Source: Bernardetia sp. (GTDB lineage: Bacteria > Bacteroidota > Bacteroidia > Cytophagales > Bernardetiaceae). Taken from it: DNA of 64,000 bases. The stretch spans positions 1-64,000 of the forward strand of contig NZ_JAHDIG010000001.1 in NCBI RefSeq assembly GCF_020630935.1, in the 5' to 3' direction. Below are positions 35,289 through 43,303 of the stretch, one piece after another. A program made the translations under genes and the position numbers. How positions within the stretch are numbered: the first letter of the stretch is position 1; each line of letters starts with the position of its first letter. The notes below the pieces were generated by a model that was given only the letters and a program-made list of their open reading frames with translations, made no database searches and was not told the DNA's origin.

Positions 35289-35702
35289 TTATTTCCTAAA
35301 TTCATCTAAAAACCCTTCTCTAAAACCCTTATTTCTTTTCAAATAGTCCATCATAAACTCTTTAATTTCTTGTTTTGAAAGCTCATCAAAAATGGCTTCA
35401 ACTTCTCTTAATAATGAGCTTTGAGGAATTTCTCTCCACATTTTAGAATCACGCAAATAATACAACACAGCTACAACATGTTTGCAAATCCAGCCATCGT
35501 AAGGACAAGTACAATTCCAATCTACTACCTCTTCTTCATCTAATTCTACATAAATTTCATAAAAAGTTGTGCCTAATACTGTGGCTGTAAACTCCCCTTT
35601 TCCTATGGTTTCTATTTCTTGAATGTAATCTTGTTCGTAGATGTGGAAACCTCTATCTACAAAACGAGTTTCGATATGACTTTCAAAATCGTGTATTTTC
35701 AT
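35289..35702 (-). CDS. SWIM zinc-finger protein
   Basis: 137 residues. The SWIM motif WNCTCPYDGWICKHVVAVLYYLRD gives a CxCx(n)CxH zinc site near residues 65-85. SWIM domains bind nucleic acid or protein. In bacteria, small SWIM proteins often accompany SNF2 helicases, none of which is seen here. The stop lies near the ald-DUF4230 cluster on the other strand. The start is 3 bp from the stop of the DUF3592 gene, giving a two-gene operon. Confidence 0.82.
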   Translation of the reverse strand: MKIHDFESHIETRFVDRGFHIYEQDYIQEIETIGKGEFTATVLGTTFYEIYVELDEEEVVDWNCTCPYDGWICKHVVAVLYYLRDSKMWREIPQSSLLREVEAIFDELSKQEIKEFMMDYLKRNKGFREGFLDEFRK

Positions 35703-35705
35703 AAT

Positions 35706-36434
35706 CTACTCCGTAATTTCTTTAGTTTCCTCTTCTATTTCCTCATTTTGCTCTTCTTCTAAAAAAGAAATATCTACCCAGTAATGTTCAGGGTTGTCCA
35801 AATCTATGTAAATAGGTAGTGTTTCTTTCTCTTCTAATAGTTCGGATGGGTCTTGTGCCAATGGCTCACTTTTGAAAAGCAAAACACTAGAATCTTCGTC
35901 TTTTTTCCATTCACACAAAATCACATAAGCAGGCTGGTCTTGCAGTGTAATTTGTGGGTCTTGCACTACGCCTTGCACTATGCCTTCCAAAACGCTTCCA
36001 TTCTCTAAAAGCCATTTCTTACGGTTGGCTCGTAGCCAAACCAAGCCTCCCCAAATTATCCCTCCTCCGATAAAGGCAATGCCTGTAATGGACAAAAAAC
36101 TCATCCAAAACCACTCATAGCGCACAATATGTGTGTCATCTGGATTGATAATGTCGTAATAAATTTCTACAACTTCACCCAGTTCATAGCTTGAAAAACG
36201 AGACGTTTCGTGCTTGGCGTGTACCATCACTTTTTGGCTATCTAAGGCATAAAAACCAATTACAGGATAAGTTTTTTCTTCTGGAAGAGGTTTTATTTCA
36301 ATAACTCTACCTAAAGTACGCTCATATTTCGTTTGGCGAATTTGCTCTTTATTCCAACTCTGAACAGCTAACACAAGAAAAACTAACCCTGTCAGAACAA
36401 GTGATAAAGCCAAATAAAATGCTGTTCTTTTCAT
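35706..36434 (-). CDS. DUF3592 domain membrane protein
   Basis: 242 residues. Two membrane helices (LSLVLTGLVFLVLAVQ and FLSITGIAFIGGGIIWGG) enclose a beta-rich domain with RTLGRVIEIKPLPEEKTYPVIGF and YELGEVVEIYYDIINPDDTHI, the DUF3592 pattern. A second similar beta domain follows and the C-terminus is very acidic. Function unknown. It leads the operon with the SWIM protein. Confidence 0.8.
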   Translation of the reverse strand: MKRTAFYLALSLVLTGLVFLVLAVQSWNKEQIRQTKYERTLGRVIEIKPLPEEKTYPVIGFYALDSQKVMVHAKHETSRFSSYELGEVVEIYYDIINPDDTHIVRYEWFWMSFLSITGIAFIGGGIIWGGLVWLRANRKKWLLENGSVLEGIVQGVVQDPQITLQDQPAYVILCEWKKDEDSSVLLFKSEPLAQDPSELLEEKETLPIYIDLDNPEHYWVDISFLEEEQNEEIEEETKEITE

Positions 36435-36523
36435 CGATATTTTTTTTCACTTCTATAAAAATGTATATGCAAAATACATAAATTCTGTTCAATTTTTTAG
36501 CATTTTGTTCAAGAAAAAACCTA

Positions 36524-36547
36524 ACTCTTTCTCAGAATTAGGTTTTT
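36524..36547. terminator. Terminator of the secreted-protein gene at 36.6 kb
   Basis: AAAAACCTAA pairs with TTAGGTTTTT, with an inner TCT/AGA pair. On the minus strand it directly follows the stop of the 36582-37034 gene. Confidence 0.7.
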
Positions 36548-36581
36548 GCCTCTAAAACACCAACAAGTATAGTTGTGTTTT

Positions 36582-37034
36582 CTATTTTGTTCTTTTGAAA
36601 GCTAAAAATGCCATCCCACAGGAGCTTTTCGAATTTTTGGGGAGAAAGTTGAGATAATAGGGAGCTGTTTTGTTACACTGAAACGTAATAGTTGTATAAA
36701 ATTTATTTGTACCAGCATCGTAGTTAGAAGCAATCACTTCTCCTGCAAGCTCTTTAAAATTAGCAATAATACCCTTTGCCTCGCCTTCACTGCTCAAAAT
36801 TCGTAATGTATAAGTATTTCCCTTCGTCATGATGACTGTATAATTTCTAAAATTGTTACAGCCTCTACACGTTCGCTGCACACGATAGCTTTTTGAAAGG
36901 CGATACCCATCTTGATTTAGTTTTTGTAATATCTTGACTTGCGCCATAGAATCTAAGTTACATTGTGCAGCAGCATCCGAAGTAGCAAAAAAAGTAAAAG
37001 CAAACATGCTACACAGAAAAAGAAATATTTTCAT
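36582..37034 (-). CDS. Secreted hypothetical protein
   Basis: 150 residues from the ATG at 37034, chosen because it begins a clean signal peptide (MKIFLFLCSMFAFTFFATSDAAAQ, cleavage after AAAQ). An upstream in-frame ATG at 37097 would add an unlikely hydrophobic leader. The mature domain has four or more cysteines (CNLD, RTCRGCNN, FQCNK, SSCGM) that could form disulfides in the periplasm. It resembles other small secreted Cytophagales proteins with no known function. Confidence 0.7.
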   Translation of the reverse strand: MKIFLFLCSMFAFTFFATSDAAAQCNLDSMAQVKILQKLNQDGYRLSKSYRVQRTCRGCNNFRNYTVIMTKGNTYTLRILSSEGEAKGIIANFKELAGEVIASNYDAGTNKFYTTITFQCNKTAPYYLNFLPKNSKSSCGMAFLAFKRTK

Positions 37035-37271
37035 AATGGTTTGTTTATTTAGGATAAGAATTAAATATAAATTTCTAATCAAGAAAGAACTTAACAACTC
37101 TTTCTTACAATATTTTAGGCATAAGTCAATTTAGTTCAATTTACTAGCCAAACTCACATAACTGCATCTATTTTTGAAGAGTAAAAGATAAGTAATACGT
37201 CTTAAACTGTTGTTGGAGACTAAATATAAACAAATTTTCTTATTCTTAAATTTTCCAAAAACAAACTTTCC

Positions 37272-38357
37272 TTATAATTCTTCTATAAAGTTTTTGAAGC
37301 CTTTGCTCATCTGTGTCTTGACTGTTCCATTGTCATCATAAATCAAAAACACTTCTGCGTTGTCTAGTTTTTCAATCATTTCTAGAGCTTTTTCCCTTCC
37401 CAAAACCATACACGCTGTACCCAAGGCATCAGCTGTAATAGCATCATCTGCTAAAGCTGTTGCACTCAAAAGGTTGTGAGAAACAGGATAGCCTGTATTT
37501 GGATTTATGGTATGAGGGTATTTTTTTCCATCTCTGATATAAAATTTACGATAATTTCCAGAGGTTACTAAGGATTTGTTGTTGAGCGTAACAATGGCTT
37601 GTAGCTTTCTTTCTGTGTTTGGATTATCTTTTGTTTCTTCAATCGGCTTATCAATGCCTATTTTCCAGCCGTTTCCACTTGTTCCTTTTCCATTGGCTCT
37701 CACTTCTCCTCCAATCTCTACCATATAATTTTTAATATTTTGCTCTTCCAAAAAAAACGCAATTACATCTACTCCATAGCCCTGTGCAATCGCATTGAAA
37801 TTGAGTTGAATCTGTGGCTTTGTCTTTTTGAGTATTTTTTCATCAAAGACAATATATTTATCAAAACCTACCAATTCTAATAGAGAATCAATTTTTTCTG
37901 TTGGTATTTTTTCTGGCTCTTCTATTTCTCCAAATCCCCATACACGAATCAGAGGCGCAAGCGTTGGGTCAAATGCTCCTTCACTGATTTCAAAAATTTC
38001 TCTGCTTCTTTTCAAAACTGGATAAAAAAAGTTGTTTTGAAAAACAATGGCACTATCTATATTTTGCATTCTATTAAAAATAGAAATTTCAGAATTTGGA
38101 ATGTAGGTCGAAAGACTTTGATTAAATGCTTTGAGTAATGAATCTATTGCCATTTGATAATTTTTCCCACTTTCAGCTTCATATTTTATGGTATAGGTTG
38201 TACCCATTGTCTCGCCATAGACTTGGTACATTTTCTTGTCTTCTGTAGTCAGAATATTCCCAACATTTTCTGAACTTCTGCACTTATACACTAAAAACAT
38301 CAGCACGATAAGCGCACCTCCATAGATTGCATTTCTGAAATAATATTTTTTGTCCAT
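37272..38357 (-). CDS. apbE: FAD:protein FMN transferase
   Basis: 361 residues. A signal anchor or lipoprotein-like N-terminus (IVLMFLVYKCRSSENV) is followed by the ApbE domain: YGETMGTTYTIKY, GAFDPTLAPLIRVWGFG, LNFNAIAQGYGVDVIA, IGGEVRANG, and the C-terminal HTINPNTGYPV with the metal-binding aspartates in ALADDAITADALGTACMVLG. It attaches FMN to threonine in proteins such as NqrB/NqrC or RnfG. No such target is encoded nearby. Confidence 0.94.
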   Translation of the reverse strand: MDKKYYFRNAIYGGALIVLMFLVYKCRSSENVGNILTTEDKKMYQVYGETMGTTYTIKYEAESGKNYQMAIDSLLKAFNQSLSTYIPNSEISIFNRMQNIDSAIVFQNNFFYPVLKRSREIFEISEGAFDPTLAPLIRVWGFGEIEEPEKIPTEKIDSLLELVGFDKYIVFDEKILKKTKPQIQLNFNAIAQGYGVDVIAFFLEEQNIKNYMVEIGGEVRANGKGTSGNGWKIGIDKPIEETKDNPNTERKLQAIVTLNNKSLVTSGNYRKFYIRDGKKYPHTINPNTGYPVSHNLLSATALADDAITADALGTACMVLGREKALEMIEKLDNAEVFLIYDDNGTVKTQMSKGFKNFIEEL

Positions 38358-38524
38358 TTTATAATTTTGATTTTGTAATGTTTTATCTTTCTACAAAAGT
38401 ACAAACTATTGGCAGAGGCTTTTGTATTACAACGAATTTATTATTTTCAAAAAAACATTTGTCCTTTGATTTGTTTTTACTAAAATAGAATTATCCTTTA
38501 CCTCACTAGAAATTTAATATCACC

Positions 38525-39169
38525 ATGGGAAAAACAGCCGTTATTGCAGGAAGCACTGGACTTATTGGACAAGAGCTTATCAAACACCTTTCAGAAGACA
38601 ACCGTTACGACAAAATTTTGGCTCTCACACGCAAACCAAAAGCCTCTGACTTACCAAAAGTAGAATATGTAGTCGTAGATTTTGACCACTTATCTATATA
38701 TAGCAATGAAATTCAAGGCGACGATGCTTTTTGTGCTTTGGGAACAACGATGAAAAAAGCAGGTAGCAAAGAAGCCTTCTATAAAGTGGATTACACCTAT
38801 ATTTGGGAATTTGGAAAAGTAATGGCACAGAATGGAGCAAAATCATTTACCCTTGTTTCTTCAATGGGAGCAGACAAAGATTCATTTTTTTACTATAATG
38901 AAGTCAAAGGCAAAATCGAAGAAGCTATTTCTCAATTAGATTTTGAAAAGATAACCATTGCTCGCCCTTCACTTCTCTTGGGAGATAGAAACGAAGACCG
39001 TTTGGGAGAGGATATTTCAAAAGTCTTTGTAAAGTTTTTCAGTCCGATTATTCCAGCTAAATACGACGGCATCGAAAGTTCACAGGTAGCCAAAGCAATG
39101 ATAGTGGCAGCTAATGATGGTAAAAATGAATTAGAAATTATTGAAAATGATGAGTTACAAAAGATGTAA
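38525..39169 (+). CDS. NAD(P)-binding oxidoreductase (short-chain/TIP30-like)
   Basis: 214 residues. The Rossmann motif AVIAGSTGLIGQELIKHL is at the extreme N-terminus. FCALGTTMKKAGSKEAFYKVDYTY, TLVSSMGADKDSFFYYNEVKGKIE (YxxxK-like) and ITIARPSLLLGDRNEDR are typical of the TIP30/HTATIP2-like atypical SDR group. Substrate unknown. A stem-loop terminator follows. Confidence 0.88.
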   Translation: MGKTAVIAGSTGLIGQELIKHLSEDNRYDKILALTRKPKASDLPKVEYVVVDFDHLSIYSNEIQGDDAFCALGTTMKKAGSKEAFYKVDYTYIWEFGKVMAQNGAKSFTLVSSMGADKDSFFYYNEVKGKIEEAISQLDFEKITIARPSLLLGDRNEDRLGEDISKVFVKFFSPIIPAKYDGIESSQVAKAMIVAANDGKNELEIIENDELQKM

Positions 39170-39179
39170 TTTTCTATTG

Positions 39180-39222
39180 TTGTTGGTCTTTCGTTTTGGC
39201 TTACCATTACAAAGACCAACAA
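39180..39222 (+). terminator. Stem-loop after the SDR gene
   Basis: TTGTTGGTCTTT pairs perfectly with AAAGACCAACAA over a 19-nt loop, 10 bp past the stop. It lacks a strong T tract, so its termination role is probable rather than certain. Confidence 0.55.
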
Positions 39223-39266
39223 CTCATACGTAAAAGAAAAGGGCGAGTTTTAGTAAATTTGTGGTC

Positions 39267-40127
39267 ATGAAGAGATACGTAATCAGTTTATTATTTATAG
39301 TTATTAGCTCCTGTTGTTTTGCTCAAACCAAACTACCAATGTATTGTGGGAAATACACTATCTTAAAAGATAGTGCTTTCGTATATAAACAACTTTACAA
39401 ATTAGATAAGATTTATGAGCATCATCGTAGTTATATTAGAAAAGATAGTACTCTTGTTGTTGAACGGGGAGGAGACTGCTTTATCAAATTACTTACTAAT
39501 GCCGAGTTTAAAGAGTATATGCATGTAACAGATAGTGTCATAAACTTATTTAAAGTATATCCACCCATAATACAAGGAGAAATAATTTACTCTGACTTTA
39601 TAGATTATATCAAAATTTATTTACCCAAATTGGACAGTCTAATGAGTATAAATTATTCAGAGATGTCTAATTGTATTTCTATTTCTAATACTTTGGATAA
39701 ACAAATTTTCTTAGACAAAAAACAAATTACTCCTCTCATGTATGAGTATAAACATAAATTTGATAGTATTTTTAACTTACAAGCTATTAATCTCATTGGT
39801 TATGATATAAACATAGGATATTCATATAGTAAGATTCGCACTTATCAGTTTGATAAAATCGCATTTGATTTTGCTAGAATGTGTAAGAAAATAGGCTACA
39901 ATTCTAGCAGTAAAAATAATAGTATTACAGAAGAAAATGTACTTGAAGACATATATAATTTCTATAAGAGCTGCCCTATTAAATACAATTTTCTAGTAGA
40001 AGAAGAATTATATAAAACATCTGATATAAGACCTAACTCTATGAGACATTCAGTAGTTCCTCTCTTTTTTTTCCTTTCAAGTCCTCATAATCAAGTAATA
40101 CATGACTGGCCTGATAAAGAAAAATAA
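39267..40127 (+). CDS. Secreted hypothetical protein (286 aa)
   Basis: 286 residues from the ATG at 39267 that begins MKRYVISLLFIVISSCCFAQ, a signal peptide with cleavage after FAQ. The start two codons earlier is possible. The mature protein is helical and rich in Tyr, Lys and Ile. I recognise no family. It is flanked by intergenic regions with no partner gene. Confidence 0.65.
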   Translation: MKRYVISLLFIVISSCCFAQTKLPMYCGKYTILKDSAFVYKQLYKLDKIYEHHRSYIRKDSTLVVERGGDCFIKLLTNAEFKEYMHVTDSVINLFKVYPPIIQGEIIYSDFIDYIKIYLPKLDSLMSINYSEMSNCISISNTLDKQIFLDKKQITPLMYEYKHKFDSIFNLQAINLIGYDINIGYSYSKIRTYQFDKIAFDFARMCKKIGYNSSSKNNSITEENVLEDIYNFYKSCPIKYNFLVEEELYKTSDIRPNSMRHSVVPLFFFLSSPHNQVIHDWPDKEK

Positions 40128-40265
40128 AAAGATAATACCATAAGCTCTTTCTTAGCTGCTGAAAAACGAATAAAAAAGTAACTATTTGTTCATATTGCCT
40201 CACTCTGACCCTACAAACAGAATTAAATCACCATGCTTTTTGAAACAACACCTTAAACTCTAAAT

Positions 40266-41822
40266 CTACAAAATCACTTCCTTCTCAAACGTTTTTGTAT
40301 TTACTCTCAAAATTTGATGATTATTGGTATCAGAAATATACAAATAATCTCCAATCAGAAGCACATCATTTGGCTCTGAAAGTCCACTAATGAGGGTTTT
40401 TACTCTATTTTTTTCTAAATCCAATACTTTTACTTTCCCATTGTAGGTATCAGCAATATAGACTTTGTTGTTATCGTGAAGAATGCCTACTGGATGTTGT
40501 AAGACGGCTTTTTGTGCTGTTCCGTCCGTATCTCCAAAATCAAAAAGTCCAGAACCGACAAGCGTTCTGACTTCCTTTTTCTGTAAGTCTATTTGGCGAA
40601 TGGCACTAGCTTCCGAATCTGCTACATATAAAAAGTTCTCAGCTTGCGTGAGTCCACTAGGTTGATTGAAGGCTACTTTCTTAAAGTCGTCTCCATCGGT
40701 AAGTTGTTCTCTTCCACTTCCTGCAAAACGCTCTACTTGGTTAGTCTGCAAGTTCATTCTCAAAATCTGATGATTTCCTGCACTTGCAATGTACATTGTG
40801 TTGGGATATTTTTTATCGATAAGCAAATCCCAAGGCGAGTTTGGATTGACATTTTCTCCCCATTTTTTATCTCCAAAATAATAACTCATCTCGCCTGTTC
40901 CTGCAATCGTTTTGACGGTTTTGTTTTCTACATCTGCTTCTTTGATAACGTTATTTTTTGTATCTGCAATGTAGAGTTTTTTACCATTTTCAGAAAGAGC
41001 CAGTCCGTGAGGTTCGTAAAACTCTACGTTTTCAAAACTTCCTTCTGTATTTCCTTTTTTACCATTTCCAATAGTCTCTAAAACTTTGCCTTCCAAATTT
41101 ATTTTTAAAACCCTATTATTTCCACTATCAGCTATCCAAAAGGCAGGTTCTTTATCGTCTTGATTGGCTCTAATGATTTTTGAAGGAAACATCAGTTCTT
41201 TTTTCTCTGCTTTGGCAAGTTGAAATTCAAATTTTTCAGAGTTTAGAATATCTTTATGCTTTACTTTTAGAGCCATAATCTGACTTCTAGCATCTTCATA
41301 GAATTTTTCCCCTGCACGTTGCCAAACCACTTTTCCCTCTGGAGAAATAAGTGTAAGTGTAGGCCAAGCACGAATACCATAACTTTGCCATACTTTCATA
41401 TCTGCATCATTAACAACAGGATGATGAACACCAAATTTTAAGGCTGCCTGACGTATGCGCTGAGTAGATTGTTCTGCACTAAATTTTGCTGAATGGACAC
41501 CAATCACGACAAGTTCGTTTTCAAATTCTTGTTCTAACTTTTCAAGGTCTGGAATGATATGTTGGCAGTTGATACAACCAAATGTCCAAAAATCTAACAA
41601 AACTATTTTTCCTTTAAAATCAGCTAGTTTGTATGACTTTTCAGTATTTACCCAACCAAATTTTGTATCAATTTCTGGCGCATTCGTAGGAGGAACAACC
41701 ATATATTTTGGACTAATTTTGATAATTTTCTTTTCCTTATCAAGCTCACTGGCAGAAGTAGATTTTTCATTGCAAGAGATAAAAAAAAGTAAAATTAAGA
41801 TAGGGAAAAATAGAGTTTTCAT
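40266..41822 (-). CDS. Thioredoxin-like plus NHL-propeller lipoprotein (NHLRC2-like)
   Basis: 518 residues. Lipoprotein signal (ILLFFISCNEKS). A thioredoxin-like domain covers ~50-190: GKIVLLDFWTFGCINCQHIIPDLEKLEQEF, in which the CINC pair is the redox site, with a cis-proline region RAWPTLTLISPEG. From ~205 a six-bladed NHL propeller follows with repeated blades (FWIADSGNNRVLKINLEGKV, LYIADTKNNVIKEADVENKT, VYIADTYNGKVKVLDLEKN). The architecture matches NHLRC2 family proteins, periplasmic here. The substrate is unknown. Confidence 0.9.
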   Translation of the reverse strand: MKTLFFPILILLFFISCNEKSTSASELDKEKKIIKISPKYMVVPPTNAPEIDTKFGWVNTEKSYKLADFKGKIVLLDFWTFGCINCQHIIPDLEKLEQEFENELVVIGVHSAKFSAEQSTQRIRQAALKFGVHHPVVNDADMKVWQSYGIRAWPTLTLISPEGKVVWQRAGEKFYEDARSQIMALKVKHKDILNSEKFEFQLAKAEKKELMFPSKIIRANQDDKEPAFWIADSGNNRVLKINLEGKVLETIGNGKKGNTEGSFENVEFYEPHGLALSENGKKLYIADTKNNVIKEADVENKTVKTIAGTGEMSYYFGDKKWGENVNPNSPWDLLIDKKYPNTMYIASAGNHQILRMNLQTNQVERFAGSGREQLTDGDDFKKVAFNQPSGLTQAENFLYVADSEASAIRQIDLQKKEVRTLVGSGLFDFGDTDGTAQKAVLQHPVGILHDNNKVYIADTYNGKVKVLDLEKNRVKTLISGLSEPNDVLLIGDYLYISDTNNHQILRVNTKTFEKEVIL

Positions 41823-41965
41823 TGTGTTGTTTTTTCAGCGAAATTCGATAGTATAACTATGTTTTGATAAACAAAACCATCTCTGTTCTATACAACCCTA
41901 TTTTATGAGAAAATGTTGAGGTAAGATACAATAAAAAGAAATTTGGATGGATATTGATACTTCTT

Positions 41966-42922
41966 TTACTCTTGTTTTAAAAATGCAGCAAACTTTTCAG
42001 CTAAGTTCAGTTTATTAGACTTATCTAAAAAAAGGAAATAACCTGGGTTATTACATTCTATAAAATAAAGTCCTTTTTCAGTTTGAATAAAATCAAAACT
42101 TCCAAAATCCAAATTAAAAGAAGCAAGATAATCAAAACATAAATGACTAAATTCAAAATTCTTAATGTAAGTAAATTTAATTTTATCTTCGGAGCGTCGC
42201 CAATCTAATGTATAATCTCCTTCTATTTTAAACGCATATAGTTGGTCTCCAAAAACAACGACTCTGTACTCAAAAATAAAATCTAGTTTTTCTTGAAAAT
42301 GATAAATGTGAAAATCAATCTCATCATTTATAATCCATTCATACATTTCTTGAGTAATGGTAGTCGGATATGTAAAATAAGCATTTTCAGTATTTTCCTT
42401 TACTATATAATCTGAACCATAAATAGACTTGAAAAGTATTGTTTTATCTTTAGCAAATCTTTCAAAAGACTCTACCGTGTTGGTAATGATTTGCTTAGGT
42501 ATTTGAAAACCTACTTTTTTTGCTTGTATTTGCTGTTTGGCTTTGTCTGCTGCTTGTCGTGTAAAGTTAGGATTAGACACAATTTTTATAGAAGAATTCT
42601 CAGCACAAGCTAACAAGGCATACAGACTAGCAGAATATTCTTGTATCAAAAAAGTCTTTAAATGCTCTTCTACCTCTGAGCTATCCATATTTACATCTCT
42701 TGACCACCAAATTGTCTTTATTTCTTCAGAGGATATAGAAATATTTGTATTTTTATTAGTTACTCTAAACTCAAAGTCTTCTAAATCTATATAAATATTA
42801 TATTCTATGTTTAGAGTATCTGTATTTATTCTGAAACATACTTCTTTTGCAAGGTTATTTTCTATTTCATCTACCTCATAATCAGAAGTATTACTAATAA
42901 TTAAAATTTTATTTTTTTCCAT
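41966..42922 (-). CDS. ATP-grasp RiPP ligase (graspetide/MvdD-like)
   Basis: 318 residues. The order of segments fits the ATP-grasp ribosomal-peptide maturase group: TIWWSRDVNM and NSSIKIVSNPNFTRQAADKAKQQIQAKKVGFQIPKQIITN, then ILFKSIYGSDYIV (ATP loop), EYRVVVFGDQLYAFKIEGDYTLDWRR and FGSFDFIQTEKGLYFIECNNPG with the metal-binding glutamate and asparagine. These enzymes form macrolactone or macrolactam links between Ser/Thr/Lys and Asp/Glu side chains of a precursor. A double-glycine precursor gene lies 57 bp upstream, which supports the assignment. Confidence 0.88.
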   Translation of the reverse strand: MEKNKILIISNTSDYEVDEIENNLAKEVCFRINTDTLNIEYNIYIDLEDFEFRVTNKNTNISISSEEIKTIWWSRDVNMDSSEVEEHLKTFLIQEYSASLYALLACAENSSIKIVSNPNFTRQAADKAKQQIQAKKVGFQIPKQIITNTVESFERFAKDKTILFKSIYGSDYIVKENTENAYFTYPTTITQEMYEWIINDEIDFHIYHFQEKLDFIFEYRVVVFGDQLYAFKIEGDYTLDWRRSEDKIKFTYIKNFEFSHLCFDYLASFNLDFGSFDFIQTEKGLYFIECNNPGYFLFLDKSNKLNLAEKFAAFLKQE

Positions 42923-42937
42923 AAAATATGATGATAA

Positions 42938-42973
42938 AAAAAACTGTAATAATTGATTACTACAGTTTTTTTT
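42938..42973 (-). terminator. Attenuator-like hairpin between precursor and ATP-grasp gene
   Basis: On the minus strand AAAAAACTGTA and TACAGTTTTTT pair over an AT-rich loop and end in a T run. Placed between precursor and enzyme genes, it would let most transcripts end after the precursor, giving precursor in excess, as in many RiPP operons. Confidence 0.65.
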
Positions 42974-42979
42974 ATGTCA

Positions 42980-43141
42980 TTAGCTTCTAGTTTTCAACTC
43001 TCTCTCTTGACGTGTTTCAAGAGACTTACGTCTGCTTTCTCTACGTAACCCTCCAGTCACTTGAGTAATTTCCTCTGTTGTCAATGAAGTAACAGATAAT
43101 GAAAGTTCTGTTAATGACTTTTTTGCTTTTTTCTTATCCAT
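42980..43141 (-). CDS. RiPP (graspetide-like) precursor peptide, 53 aa
   Basis: Short gene, easily missed. It starts with ATG (MDKKKAKKSLTELSLSVTSL) and has a helical leader ending in TTEEITQVTGG, a double-glycine cleavage site at residues 30-31. The core is LRRESRRKSLETRQERELKT-RS, with Ser, Thr, Lys and Glu residues suited to ester or amide cross-links. It is followed by the ATP-grasp ligase on the same strand. No C39 peptidase/ABC exporter is adjacent, so export and processing would need genes elsewhere. Confidence 0.82.
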   Translation of the reverse strand: MDKKKAKKSLTELSLSVTSLTTEEITQVTGGLRRESRRKSLETRQERELKTRS

Positions 43142-43303
43142 AAGAATAATTTTTTGTTGAGTTAAGATGTACTAAACAATGTGTATAGCTATATTTTCAA
43201 ATGTATGCTATTTATTTTATTTTCACAAATTATGCATCTAAATATTTTTTGGTTTATAGTATTTTAGTATCTTGAAATCACTTCTATTCTTCCAACTTTA
43301 CTT

